64,000 bases of DNA from Nitrogeniibacter mangrovi (GCF_010983895.1 NZ_CP048836.1:1860001-1924000); one strand, 5' to 3'; numbered from the stretch's first letter, positions 1 through 8,839 are shown. Numbers and translations: made by a program. Notes: generated from the sequence alone by a model not told the origin.

Positions 1-125
1 GTTGCAACAAAGCAACGATCGCGCCAGCTCAGAGGCCTGTTTGTCGGGGAAATTTACACTCTTGATGCCCGGTGGCCGCGCGAAGATGGTGCATCGCGGG
101 GTCGTGCATGCACCATTCGGGCGAT

Positions 126-1406
126 TCAGGCGTCGCCCCCATCGTCCGCCGCCAAGCCCATCCGCGCCAGCATGGCGGCCTTTTCGGTACGGACGTAGGG
201 GTGGTAGCAATCGGCGGGCCGGGCGCCCAGATGACCGACGCAGGCGTTGCAGTCGACACAACGGGGCCCGGGCACCTCGTCCCGGGTGTGGGCGAAGAAG
301 AACGGATCGGCCAGGAACGGTCGCCCGGCGGAGACCGCGTCGCACAGGCCGCGGGCGATCGCCTCTTCCATGGCCGCGCGGGTGCGAAAGCCGCCGAGGC
401 AGATGAGCGGAATGCCCAGTTTGCCCTTGAATGCCGGGGCGTAATCCAGGTTGAACCCCTCGCGCCCCGGCCACAGGTGGTTGCACGCCAGTGCCACGAA
501 GGGACGGAACAGGCGCATGAAGTGGCGCCGGAACAAGGGCAGGTGGGCCATGCTGCCCTGGACCATGGCGCGCAGGCAGTGCTCGAAGCTGCCGCGCACC
601 ATGGGAAAGCCCGATTCGTAATGGCCGACGGAGATTTCCACCGCATCGACGCCGGCGGCCTCGAACCGGTGCGCCGCCTCGGCCAGGGCGTCGGTCTTGA
701 GGCCGGCGCGCAGGGGCAGGTCGTCATGGCCGTTCATCTTGATGATGACCGGGAAGTCGTCGCCCACCCGGGCGCGGATGGCGGCCAGCACTTCGCGGCC
801 GAAGCGGGTGCGCGCCTCCGGCTCGCCACCGTAGCCGTCGCCGCGGCGATTGGTGTAGGGGGTGAGGAACTGGCTCATGAGGTAGCCGTTGGCCGAATGC
901 ATCTGCACGCCGTCGAAGCCGGCCTCGCGGCAGCGCCGGGCAGCCTCGCCGAAATCCTCGACGATCTGCCCGATTTCCGCTTCGCTCAGAGCGCGCGGTT
1001 GGGTGCCGGTGAGCAGATCCTTGGTGGCGGAGGCCGACACCACGTCGGTGGCGCCGACGAAGTCGGGCACCACCTGACGGCCGCAATGGTTGAGCTGGGC
1101 GAAGATGCGCCCGCCGTGGGCATGGACCGCCTCGGGGATCCGCGCCAGCCCCGGGATCTTGTCGTCATCGTCGGCGCCGGTCTGGCGCGGGGCCGACTTG
1201 CCCTGACGGCTCACGTAGATGTTGCCGGTGATGATGAGCGGGGTCTCGCCGCGGGCGAGCAGGCGGTAGAAGGCGACCAGCGCATCGGTGACGTAGCCGT
1301 CGGCGGTGGCGCGGGTCTCCGCGGTGGCGGTCTTGAACAGGCGGGCGGGCAGTTCCAGCGAGCCGATGCGGATCGGGGTGAACAACCGGGATGGGTGGGG
1401 CGACAT
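126..1406 (-). CDS. NADH:flavin oxidoreductase, Old Yellow Enzyme family, with C-terminal four-Cys motif
   Basis: FMN-dependent ene-reductase-type TIM barrel of 426 residues. The N-terminus (LFTPIRIGSLELPARLFKTA) matches the conserved first strand of the family, and HSANGYLMSQFLTPYTNRR carries the His/Asn substrate-anion pair. The FMN phosphate loops CLGGFR and AGRPFLADP follow. Near residues 383-400 there is a CxxCxxCx10C cluster, the pattern that binds [4Fe-4S] in the 2,4-dienoyl-CoA reductase/trimethylamine dehydrogenase branch, yet the FAD/NAD-binding domains of that branch are absent. The substrate cannot be told from sequence. It is a single gene on this strand, 116 bases downstream of the solute-binding protein gene. 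Family is certain; the Fe-S cluster is inferred. Confidence 0.85.
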   Translation of the reverse strand: MSPHPSRLFTPIRIGSLELPARLFKTATAETRATADGYVTDALVAFYRLLARGETPLIITGNIYVSRQGKSAPRQTGADDDDKIPGLARIPEAVHAHGGRIFAQLNHCGRQVVPDFVGATDVVSASATKDLLTGTQPRALSEAEIGQIVEDFGEAARRCREAGFDGVQMHSANGYLMSQFLTPYTNRRGDGYGGEPEARTRFGREVLAAIRARVGDDFPVIIKMNGHDDLPLRAGLKTDALAEAAHRFEAAGVDAVEISVGHYESGFPMVRGSFEHCLRAMVQGSMAHLPLFRRHFMRLFRPFVALACNHLWPGREGFNLDYAPAFKGKLGIPLICLGGFRTRAAMEEAIARGLCDAVSAGRPFLADPFFFAHTRDEVPGPRCVDCNACVGHLGARPADCYHPYVRTEKAAMLARMGLAADDGGDA

Positions 1407-1522
1407 GGCGGGCCTCCGGTGAGCGGACGCCGACAGGTCACGCCGGCGTCATGTCCACACCATAGACCGGATTGTCGCCCGTGGCGGCCGGGCCCGCGAA
1501 GGCCGGCCGCGCGGGGCATGCG

Positions 1523-2338
1523 TCAGGGGGCCAGGCGTTTCACTCCGTGGGCGGTGAAGATGCGGTCCAGGGTGCCGTCCGACTCGAGCGTGGCCATGGC
1601 CTGCTTGAGCGCGTCGGCCAGCTGGGTGTAGTCCGACTTGACCGCGAGGCCGAAGCTCCAGCCGCCCGGGGGGACACGACCCGGCAGCGGCGCCATGGCG
1701 ACGCGGAAACCGGATTCCTTGCCCATGGCCGCTTCGGCCTGGCTGCCCAGGGCCATCACTGCGCTGAGCTTGCCGGCCTTGAGGTCGGCGAAGGCTTCCT
1801 CGAGCTTGACGTAATGGTGCAGGTCGGCGACGCGGTGGCCACCGTAGGGGGAGCCGAGGATCATCGAGCCGAGGGAGTCGGCTTCGACGCCCACCGGTTC
1901 CTTGTCGAGCACCGCCATGTCGCGCAGTTCGGGGAGGCGTTCGAGGTTGCGGGCGATCTGCAGGGTGTCGCGGAAGTAGGTGCCGAAGATGGCGACCTTG
2001 TCGTTGCGGTTGGCGAAGGCCGCCTCGGTGGGCACGTGCATCATCATGTCGGCGGGGCCGTAGCCCAGCACCGTGCCTTTCCACACCATGTTGCGCAGAT
2101 CGTCGTCCATGCTCTCGTCGGCGTCGAAAGGCAGGAAGGAGACCTTCACCCCGAGCTTCTCCCCGAGCGCCCGGGCGATGTCCACGTCGATGCCCTTGGC
2201 GTCGTCCGAGAACGGGGCGAAGTCGTTGTAGATCGCGACGGTCAGGGTGCCGGAGCTGCGCACCTCGTCGAGCGAGCGGGCCTGGGCGGCCGTGGTGAGT
2301 GAAAGGGCGGCGATCAATCCGATCAACAGGTGTTTCAT
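1523..2338 (-). CDS. Periplasmic solute-binding protein (SBP family 3)
   Basis: 271 residues. A clear signal peptide (MKHLLIGLIAALSLTTAAQA) precedes the amino-acid-type periplasmic binding fold: SGTLTVAIYNDFAPFS, then GIDVDIARALGEKLGV, and the second-lobe segment LKAGKLSAVMAL. No permease or ATPase gene is adjacent, so it may be an orphan receptor or a redox-enzyme-associated binding protein; the stretch around WKGTVLGYGPADMMMHVP resembles binding proteins seen near quinoprotein dehydrogenases, but none is encoded here. Ligand unknown. It is divergent from the LprI/MliC gene across 240 bases. Confidence 0.8.
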   Translation of the reverse strand: MKHLLIGLIAALSLTTAAQARSLDEVRSSGTLTVAIYNDFAPFSDDAKGIDVDIARALGEKLGVKVSFLPFDADESMDDDLRNMVWKGTVLGYGPADMMMHVPTEAAFANRNDKVAIFGTYFRDTLQIARNLERLPELRDMAVLDKEPVGVEADSLGSMILGSPYGGHRVADLHHYVKLEEAFADLKAGKLSAVMALGSQAEAAMGKESGFRVAMAPLPGRVPPGGWSFGLAVKSDYTQLADALKQAMATLESDGTLDRIFTAHGVKRLAP

Positions 2339-2578
2339 GTCATGTCTCTCCTAGCGGCGGGTCTGGGTGACCGCCTTGTTCGTATGGTGACCGCCGGGGC
2401 CCCGTTGCACAACGGGGCCTTGCCCGGGCGGCGTCGGGCAAGTTGCCCGCTCGACGCTGGCTCGGTGGCCAGCTTTGTCGTGTCCGGTGCTGAATGGACC
2501 GGTGCGGTGTGCCTCCGGTTCCGCATGCGCGCTCGGGTAAGATGCCTTCGAGCCGGGGTGTGCGTTGTGGAGGACGTC

Positions 2579-3259
2579 ATGAAGGGATCGGTGTGTGGAG
2601 GTCGCTTGGGGTTTGCCGGGCTCATGGCACTCGGCGCGATTGTCGCGCAGGTGCCGGCGAGGGCCGCCGGTCCGGCCTTCGATTGCACGAAGGTGGACCG
2701 GGACGCGCCACGACGGGTCTGCGCCGACCCCGACCTGGCCGCCCTCGATCGGGAGCTGAACCGGGTGTATCGCCTCGCGCTGCGCGGATCGTCGCTTTCC
2801 TCCGAGCGGCGGCAGACGCTGAAGGTCATGCAGCGCGGCTGGATCAAGGGGCGGGACGATTGCTGGAAGGCCGCGGACCTGACGGCCTGCGTGCGCGAGG
2901 CCTATGTCCTGCGCATCCATGAACTGCGCGAAGGTTACGTCGGCGCAAGAGCGCAGGACGAGGCCGGTATCAGCCTGGGACCGTGGCGGCTCGATTGCGG
3001 CGGCCTCGACGCAGCCATCTCGGTGAGCTTCGTCAATTCGGTGACGCCGCATGCCGTGATGCGGTGGGGCGATCGGGTGCTGTTTCTGGATCAGGCCCGT
3101 TCCGCCTCCGGTGCGCGGTACGTGGGCAGCCTGGCGGGGGCGCCGGCGGCGTTGTGGATCAAGGGGGCAGCGGCGCGCTTCACCCTCTCCGGTCGTGCGC
3201 CCCATCGGTGCCGCTTCAACGCCCCCGACCGGGTGTCGTCAGGGGGGCATGGTCCATGA
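2579..3259 (+). CDS. Secreted LprI-MliC two-domain protein (lysozyme-inhibitor-like)
   Basis: 226 residues from the ATG at 2579, which has GGAGGA-like sequence at 2568-2574; the open frame extends further upstream but without a signal peptide at its front. A signal peptide ends near PARAAG. Residues about 35-115 match the LprI N-terminal domain (FDCTKVDRDAPRRVCADPDL, LDRELNRVYR, QRGWIKGRDDC), with paired cysteines. The C-terminal about 90 residues look like an MliC (membrane-bound c-type lysozyme inhibitor) domain, including SGARYVG and the LWIKGAAARFTL strand. Expected role is protection of peptidoglycan from host or competitor lysozyme in the periplasm; this is inferred from the family. Confidence 0.75.
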   Translation: MKGSVCGGRLGFAGLMALGAIVAQVPARAAGPAFDCTKVDRDAPRRVCADPDLAALDRELNRVYRLALRGSSLSSERRQTLKVMQRGWIKGRDDCWKAADLTACVREAYVLRIHELREGYVGARAQDEAGISLGPWRLDCGGLDAAISVSFVNSVTPHAVMRWGDRVLFLDQARSASGARYVGSLAGAPAALWIKGAAARFTLSGRAPHRCRFNAPDRVSSGGHGP

Positions 3260-3302
3260 CATCGGGGATGCATGGGCGCGCGGCATTCGTGCATTCATGG
3301 CC

Positions 3303-3331
3303 TTGCCGAACCCATGGGGTTTTCCTATCTT
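3303..3331 (+). promoter_or_regulatory. Candidate sigma-70 promoter for the GFA gene
   Basis: TTGCCG at 3303-3308, a 17-base spacer, and TATCTT at 3326-3331 lie about 90 bases before the GFA start codon. The spacing is ideal and the hexamers match 4 of 6 and 4 of 6. No other reasonable promoter is visible in this 160-base gap. Confidence 0.45.
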
Positions 3332-3421
3332 TAGAGAGCTTGCCTCCGCAGCAGCTTGCGAAGGAGGACGCGGTCTACGCGGGGCCGGCACCTCGAAAAT
3401 GTCATAAAGGAGACATGAAAC

Positions 3422-3859
3422 ATGGCAAGCAACCAGACTGGCGGATGCCAGCATGTGCACACGCACCTGCACGGCGGTCCGATCGACAATCACACCTGCC
3501 ACTGCTCGGTGTGCAAACGCGTCACCGGACAGCCGACCACCCACGTGGTGTTCTACAACTACCGCGACGTGGAAGTGGACAACCCGGCAGGGCTGAAACG
3601 TCAGCCCTTCAACGACCAGAACCCCGACGGACCGCTCGAGTTGTGCACCTGCGCGACCTGCGGCACGCCGATCATGCTCGATGACAAGCAGCACCGCATC
3701 CGCGTGATCGTGCCGAACCTGATGGGCTTCGATCCGCAGGGCATGCCCGCGACCTATCATGCGTTCTACGATCCGGCTTCCGGGGAGGCACGGCCGAGCG
3801 ATGGCCGTCCGGTGTACGAGGCCCTGCGGCCTGATTTCGTCTGGCCGCAGCCTGCCTGA
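3422..3859 (+). CDS. GFA (glutathione-dependent formaldehyde-activating enzyme-like) domain protein
   Basis: 145 residues covering a single zinc-binding GFA fold. Visible ligands are CHCSVC near residues 27-32, with CTCATCGTP further on as the second zinc site. The start at 3422 is set by AAGGAGA at 3407-3413, eight bases upstream; an earlier ATG at 3415 is out of frame. Family members act on S-hydroxymethylglutathione or related glutathione adducts, but many have no proven activity. It is followed at once by an intrinsic terminator, so it is monocistronic. Confidence 0.8.
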   Translation: MASNQTGGCQHVHTHLHGGPIDNHTCHCSVCKRVTGQPTTHVVFYNYRDVEVDNPAGLKRQPFNDQNPDGPLELCTCATCGTPIMLDDKQHRIRVIVPNLMGFDPQGMPATYHAFYDPASGEARPSDGRPVYEALRPDFVWPQPA

Positions 3860-3883
3860 CGTTCTCGGTCCACTGGTAACGAA

Positions 3884-3917
3884 CCCCGCATCGGCTCGCC
3901 GGTGCGGGGTTTTTCTT
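3884..3917 (+). terminator. Intrinsic terminator after the GFA gene
   Basis: CCCCGCATCGG (3884-3894) pairs with CCGGTGCGGGG (3899-3909) with one wobble pair and a four-base loop, followed by TTTTTCTT. Confidence 0.85.
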
Positions 3918-3983
3918 GTCCCGCGGCAAGGGCGCGGCGGTGAGAAAATGGCGTTTTGCCCGACTCGAACCGGAGTTCGCATC

Positions 3984-4448
3984 ATGGCCGATGGCGTGAG
4001 CATCACCCCCGCGGAACCGGGGGACATCCCCGAACTGAGCCGGCTGCTTGGACAGCTGTTTGCCCAGGAACATGAATTCACCCCAGATCCGCAGACGCAG
4101 GCGCGCGGCCTTGCGGCCATCGTGGACGATCCTGCGCGTGGCGTGATCCTGGTTGCCCGCACGCCGACCCGGGTGGTCGGGATGGTCAATCTGTTGTGGA
4201 GCCTGTCCACCGCACTGGGCGCGCCGGTGGCGCTGTTCGAGGATCTCATCGTCGCCCCCGACTGGCGCGCCCGCGGCGTGGGGACCGCGCTGGTGGAGGC
4301 GGCGATCGGGGCGGCACGCGCGCACGGATGCCGGCGTGTAACCCTGCTGACCGACCATGACAACCTGGCTGCGCAGGGCTTTTATACCCAACGTGGATTC
4401 CGGATGTCGACCATGCGCCCGATGCGGCTGATGCTCGACGACCGCTAG
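3984..4448 (+). CDS. GNAT family N-acetyltransferase
   Basis: 154 residues. The acetyl-CoA pyrophosphate loop is present as the Q/RxxGxG/A variant (DWRARGVGTALVEAA) near residues 93-107, and the C-terminal strand contains LAAQGFYTQRGF, the usual helix and strand ending of GNAT proteins. GGAG at 3972-3975 supports the start. The substrate cannot be predicted. Its TAG stop shares the tetranucleotide CTAG with the stop codon of the convergent GGDEF/EAL gene, so the two genes overlap tail to tail by four bases. Confidence 0.85.
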   Translation: MADGVSITPAEPGDIPELSRLLGQLFAQEHEFTPDPQTQARGLAAIVDDPARGVILVARTPTRVVGMVNLLWSLSTALGAPVALFEDLIVAPDWRARGVGTALVEAAIGAARAHGCRRVTLLTDHDNLAAQGFYTQRGFRMSTMRPMRLMLDDR

Positions 4449-7400
4449 CGCGCCGGCTCGGGTTTCGACTGCCGTTGGTCGGGCTGGGCGGTCGTGTCGA
4501 TCCCGAGGCTGGCCCGGGCGTCGATCAGGGTCTGCAGCTGCTCGAGCAGTTCCTGGGAGCAGGCATGCAGGCGGGCCATGGCCGGCTCGCCGTCGAGATC
4601 GCCGCCGCTGTCGGGGCGGATCAGCTCGCTGCTGATGGCATGGAGCGAGCGATGGATGGTGTCGAGGGTCTCGAAGGCGGTGCCGTTGCGGCCGCTACCG
4701 CGGCGTTTGTCCAGCCAGCGGCCGAAGCGACACCGGTGGTGGTCGGTCTCGGGCGGTGTCAGGCCGCGGTCGAGCGCATAGGCCGCGAAGCGTTCCAGCC
4801 AGGCCCGGTGTTCCGAGGCCGCGTAGAGCAGTTCCACATCTTCCTGGGGTAGGCGTCCGGTGTGCGTCCATGCCGCCGGCGCGCGCCATTGGCCGGCCCA
4901 GCGCTCAAGGGCTTCGGCCGGCATGGGCCGTGCGATGCCGTAGCCCTGGCCGAGTTCGCAACCGAGCTGGAGCAGCAGCTTGCCATGGGCCTCGGTTTCC
5001 ACGCCCTCGGCGATCACCTCGCGATGGAAGGCACGGGCCAGACCGAGCACGCCTTCGAGAATCGACAGGTCGCCCGGATCGTGAAGCATGTCGCGCACGA
5101 AGCTCTGGTCGATCTTGAGCACGTCCACGGGCAGGCGCTTCAGGTAGGTGAGACTCGAGTATCCGGTGCCGAAATCGTCGAGGGCGAAACGTACGCCGAG
5201 CTCGGCGCAGGCGCCAATGACCTCGCTGATCAGCTCCACGTCCTCGAGCGCGCTGGTCTCCAGGACCTCCAGCTCGAGCCGGTGAGGCGGCACCGCGGGA
5301 TGGGCGGCGAGCAGGGCGCGCAGGCTGCTGACGAAATCGGCCTGCTGCAGATGGCTCGCGGCGATGTTGACACTGAGTGTCAGATCCAGCCCGGCGGCGC
5401 GCCATTCGGCGATCTGGTTCAGCGCGGTTTGGATGACCCATTCGCCCAGTTCGATGCCGGTGCGGTGGGTGTCGATGTGGGGCAGGAACTCGGCCGGCGC
5501 CAGCAGCCCGCGTTCGGGGTGCATCCACCGGATCAGGGCCTCGGCGCCGATCAGGGCGCCGTCGCGCATCCGGACCTTGGGCTGGTAGTGAAGCACGAAT
5601 TCGTTGTCGGCGATGGCACGCTGCACCCGCGCGATCACCTCGTGGCGGCCGCGTACGGCGCGGTCCTGTTCGGCGTCGAACAGGTGATAGCGGTTCTTGC
5701 CGGCCTGTTTGGCCTGGTACATGGCCTGATCGGCCTGGCGGATGAGCTGGTCGGAGTCCAGGTCGCTGTCGCCGCCGTACTGCACCAGGCCGATGCTGCC
5801 CGACAGGTGGAAGGTACGCTGATCCAGATGGATGGGTTCGGCGATGGCGGACAGCAGGCGGCGGATGACGGTTTCCTGTGGTTGAGTCGCGGGGGGATCG
5901 AAGAGCACGATGACGAATTCGTCGCCACCGACGCGCGCAACGGTGTCGTCGTCGCGCAGCGCCTTCTTGAGTCGCCCGGCCACGATGACCAGAACGCGAT
6001 CGCCCAGGGCGTGTCCATGGGCGTCGTTGATCTCCTTGAAGCCGTCCAGGTCGAGATAGGCCAGCCCGAGCTGCACGCCCCGACGCCGGGCGCGGGTCAT
6101 GGCGTGGGCGAGGCGATCGACGAGCAGGACGCGGTTGGGCAGGCCGGTCAGTGGATCGTAGTAGGCGAGGTGCTCGAGCTGGCGCTCGTATTCCTTCTGG
6201 CGGCTGATGTCCGAAAACACCGCCACGAAGTGCGAGACCCGTCCTTTTTCGTCGCGGACCCCCGACACGGTGAGGATCTCCGGATACACCTCGCCGGATT
6301 TGCGCCGGTTCCAGATCTCGCCTTCCCAGAAGCCGTGCTCGCGCAGTTGGGTCCACAGGGTTTCGTAGAAGTCGCTGGCGTGGCGGTTGGACTTGAGAAT
6401 GCGTACGTTCTGCCCGATGGCTTCGGCGCGGCTGTAGCCGGTCACCCGGGTGAAGGCGGGATTGACGTCGATGATGTTGGCGCTGGCGTCGGTGATGAGG
6501 ATGCCTTCGCGGGCATTGGCGAACACGCTCGCGGTCAGTTGCAGCTCGATCTGGGCCAGCTTGCTGCCGGTCACGTCGATCTGGGTGCCGGCGACCACGA
6601 GCGGGCGGCCGTTGGCGTCGCGTTCGGTGGTCTGGCCCCGCTGAAGCAGCCACACCCAGTGCCCGTCCTTGTGGCGCATCCGGACTTCACAGGCGTAGTG
6701 GTCCAGGTCGCCCGCCAGATGCTCGTTCATCAGGGTGCTGCAGCGCTCGCGATCGTCCGGATGGATGAGCGCGTTGATTCGCTCGGCGCTCATCGGGCCA
6801 AGGGATTCCGGCGTGTGGCCGAGCATCTCGGCCCAGACCGGATTGATGACGACCTCACCGGTGGCCAGATGCCACTCCCAGGTGCCGGCCCGGGTGCCCT
6901 GGATGATGCCTTCGAGGCGCAGCTGGTTGCGCAGCAGCTGGCGCGTCTTGGCGCGCACCACGTGACGCAGGTGCAGGTTGGACAGCAGGGCCATCATCAC
7001 CAGCGCTGCGGCCGCTGCCGCATAGGGCCAGTAGCCGGCCCAGTCGATGCCGCGACCGGGCAGGTGGGTGCCGGACCACTTCCAGCTGATGCGATCGAGC
7101 GCGCCGGTGCGGCGCGCTCGTGCCACGCCCTTGTCCAGAATCGAGCGCAGCACCCGATTGCCCTCCCTGACCGCCATGGCGTTGTGGCCCACGTAGAGGG
7201 GCTCGCCCACCGTCTTCATGCGTGCGTTGAGCTGATGGCTGTAGAGGTAATGCAGCACGATCTGTTCGTCGCCGATGAGGGCATCGGCCCGACCGGCCAG
7301 GACCGCGTCGACGGCCGCGCCGAACGAGGCCGTCGGTACGACGGTGACACCGATGCCGCGCGATTTGAGAAATTCCTCCGCGTAGTCGCCGCGCTGCATG

Positions 7401-7882
7401 GCGATGCGCTTGCCGTCCAGGTCGGCCAGATCGGTGATGTCGGGGCGCTCGGCGGCTACGAAGATGGTCGCCGGGATGTCGAAGACGGTGTCGGTGAAGT
7501 CGAACTGGCGGTCGCGCGCTTCGCTGTAGAAGAAGCTGGTGAGCACGTCGGCGCGGCCGTCGAGCACCGCGTGCTGGGCATCGATGAAGGTGGTGTCGGC
7601 AAACTCGGCATGAAAGCCGTACTCGGTGCCGATCCAGGTCGCCAGCTCGATCATCATGCCCTTGCGGGCGCCGCTGTTGTGGTCGATGAATTCGAAGGGG
7701 GGATACGCCGTCTGGCTGATGAAGACGATGGGGCCGGAGCGGGCCAGGAATGCGCGCTCCTCGTCACTCAGATCGTTTGGGCCGGTGGACTGGCTGAAGG
7801 CCGAGGCGATTCCGGGCAGGACCAAAAAGACGGCCAGGACGAGCCGGCACAGGCGAAGGAAGATCCCCGTGTTGTCGAGCAT
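4445..7882 (-). CDS. Solute-binding domain - PAS - PAS - GGDEF - EAL - CZB c-di-GMP signalling protein
   Basis: 1145 residues from the ATG at 7882, chosen because it opens a signal-anchor (FLRLCRLVLAVFLVLPGIASA); the open frame runs 28 codons further but that leader is not hydrophobic. Order: periplasmic SBP family 3 sensor (about 40-265), a membrane helix (about 283-303), two PAS domains (about 320-570), GGDEF with intact GGDEF at 651-655 and an RxxD inhibitory site (RDDD) five residues before it, EAL with EALIRW at 781 plus DDFGTGYSSL and EGVETEAH metal and catalytic segments, and a C-terminal chemoreceptor zinc-binding (CZB) domain (HHRCRFGRW near 1047). Both catalytic domains look competent, so it could be bifunctional, most likely a regulated phosphodiesterase. 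It senses a small periplasmic ligand and perhaps cytoplasmic zinc or hypochlorite. Confidence 0.9.
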   Translation of the reverse strand: MLDNTGIFLRLCRLVLAVFLVLPGIASAFSQSTGPNDLSDEERAFLARSGPIVFISQTAYPPFEFIDHNSGARKGMMIELATWIGTEYGFHAEFADTTFIDAQHAVLDGRADVLTSFFYSEARDRQFDFTDTVFDIPATIFVAAERPDITDLADLDGKRIAMQRGDYAEEFLKSRGIGVTVVPTASFGAAVDAVLAGRADALIGDEQIVLHYLYSHQLNARMKTVGEPLYVGHNAMAVREGNRVLRSILDKGVARARRTGALDRISWKWSGTHLPGRGIDWAGYWPYAAAAAALVMMALLSNLHLRHVVRAKTRQLLRNQLRLEGIIQGTRAGTWEWHLATGEVVINPVWAEMLGHTPESLGPMSAERINALIHPDDRERCSTLMNEHLAGDLDHYACEVRMRHKDGHWVWLLQRGQTTERDANGRPLVVAGTQIDVTGSKLAQIELQLTASVFANAREGILITDASANIIDVNPAFTRVTGYSRAEAIGQNVRILKSNRHASDFYETLWTQLREHGFWEGEIWNRRKSGEVYPEILTVSGVRDEKGRVSHFVAVFSDISRQKEYERQLEHLAYYDPLTGLPNRVLLVDRLAHAMTRARRRGVQLGLAYLDLDGFKEINDAHGHALGDRVLVIVAGRLKKALRDDDTVARVGGDEFVIVLFDPPATQPQETVIRRLLSAIAEPIHLDQRTFHLSGSIGLVQYGGDSDLDSDQLIRQADQAMYQAKQAGKNRYHLFDAEQDRAVRGRHEVIARVQRAIADNEFVLHYQPKVRMRDGALIGAEALIRWMHPERGLLAPAEFLPHIDTHRTGIELGEWVIQTALNQIAEWRAAGLDLTLSVNIAASHLQQADFVSSLRALLAAHPAVPPHRLELEVLETSALEDVELISEVIGACAELGVRFALDDFGTGYSSLTYLKRLPVDVLKIDQSFVRDMLHDPGDLSILEGVLGLARAFHREVIAEGVETEAHGKLLLQLGCELGQGYGIARPMPAEALERWAGQWRAPAAWTHTGRLPQEDVELLYAASEHRAWLERFAAYALDRGLTPPETDHHRCRFGRWLDKRRGSGRNGTAFETLDTIHRSLHAISSELIRPDSGGDLDGEPAMARLHACSQELLEQLQTLIDARASLGIDTTAQPDQRQSKPEPAR

Positions 7883-8052
7883 TGAGCGCCAGTTTCCCGT
7901 GATGATGCGGTGCGGCGCCGGGGCGGTGCACGCACGCCTTGCGCGCGAGGGCACGCATGCGAGCATCTTAAGGGAAATATCAGCGCGTGATAATGCACTC
8001 CGACACGGATGACACCGCTGCGCATGCGACGAACGGATGATCCGTAAGGATT

Positions 8053-8073
8053 GCTGCGGCGGTCCGCCGCAGC
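8053..8073 (-). terminator. GC-rich hairpin at the 3-prime end of yfcG
   Basis: A perfect inverted repeat of ten bases, GCTGCGGCGG and CCGCCGCAGC, separated by one base, lies four bases beyond the yfcG stop. There is no T-run on the minus strand after it (AATCCTT), so it may be a transcript-stabilising hairpin or a weak terminator. Confidence 0.45.
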
Positions 8074-8076
8074 CGC

Positions 8077-8781
8077 TCAGCGCGAGTCGACGGTCCGGGC
8101 GTCCTGGCCGAACATGATGCGCTTGGCGTCCTCATCCATCACCGGCGCCCGATTCACCGTCTCGGCAAGCGCGTAGGCGCGCTTCGTGGCCGGGCGCTCG
8201 GCGATCGCCTCGAACCAGCGCTTGAGGTGGGGGAAGTCGGCCAGATCCTGCTGTTGGCGTTCGTACGGCACGATCCAGGGATAGCAGGCCATGTCGGCGA
8301 TGCTGTAGTCGGCGCCGGCGACGAAGGCGCGGTCGGCGAGGCGCTTGTTGAGCACGGCGTAGAGGCGCGCGGTTTCCTTCACGTAGCGCTCCATCGCGTA
8401 GGCGATGCGCTCGGGCGCGTACTGGACGAAGTGGTGGTTCTGCCCGGCCATGGGGCCCAGCCCGCCCATCTGCCAGAACAGCCACTGCAGCACCTCGGTG
8501 CGGCCGCGTAGATCGGCCGGAATGAACTGGCCGGTCTTGTCCGCCAGGTAGAGCAGGATGGCACCCGACTCGAAGACCGAGATCGGCGCGCCGCCGTCGG
8601 CAGGGGCCGGGTCGACGATGGCGGGGATGCGGTTGTTCGGCGCGATGGCGAGAAACTCGGGGGCGAACTGCTCGCCCTTGCCGATGTTGACCGGGTGCAG
8701 GCGGTAGGGCAGGCCGGTTTCTTCGAGGAACAGGGTGACCTTGTGGCCGTTCGGCGTCGTCCAGTAGTAGAGGTCGATCAT
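8077..8781 (-). CDS. yfcG: Nu-class glutathione S-transferase / disulfide-bond oxidoreductase YfcG
   Basis: 234 residues, close in length and sequence to E. coli YfcG. Shared segments include the TTPNGHKVTLFLEE active-site strand and helix, APNNRIPAIVD (cis-proline glutathione-binding loop), the ADGGAPISVFESGAILLYLA stretch, and LQWLFWQMGGLGPMAGQNHHF at the start of the C-terminal helical domain. Family members bind two glutathiones and act as cytoplasmic disulfide reductases with little classical transferase activity. The gene is alone on its transcript, with a hairpin directly after the stop codon. Assignment is strong; physiological substrate is unknown even in E. coli. Confidence 0.9.
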   Translation of the reverse strand: MIDLYYWTTPNGHKVTLFLEETGLPYRLHPVNIGKGEQFAPEFLAIAPNNRIPAIVDPAPADGGAPISVFESGAILLYLADKTGQFIPADLRGRTEVLQWLFWQMGGLGPMAGQNHHFVQYAPERIAYAMERYVKETARLYAVLNKRLADRAFVAGADYSIADMACYPWIVPYERQQQDLADFPHLKRWFEAIAERPATKRAYALAETVNRAPVMDEDAKRIMFGQDARTVDSR

Positions 8782-8839
8782 GGGGGCTCCGCTGTCGAAA
8801 GGGTTCAGGTTCGATCGGGCGCGCGGGCCGAGGTTCCGC

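Noticed and set aside
4862-7885. Plus-strand open frame of 1007 codons opposite the GGDEF/EAL gene
   Set aside because: It is the antisense shadow of a real gene in high-GC DNA. Its translation has low complexity and no family resemblance, while the other strand has complete domain motifs.
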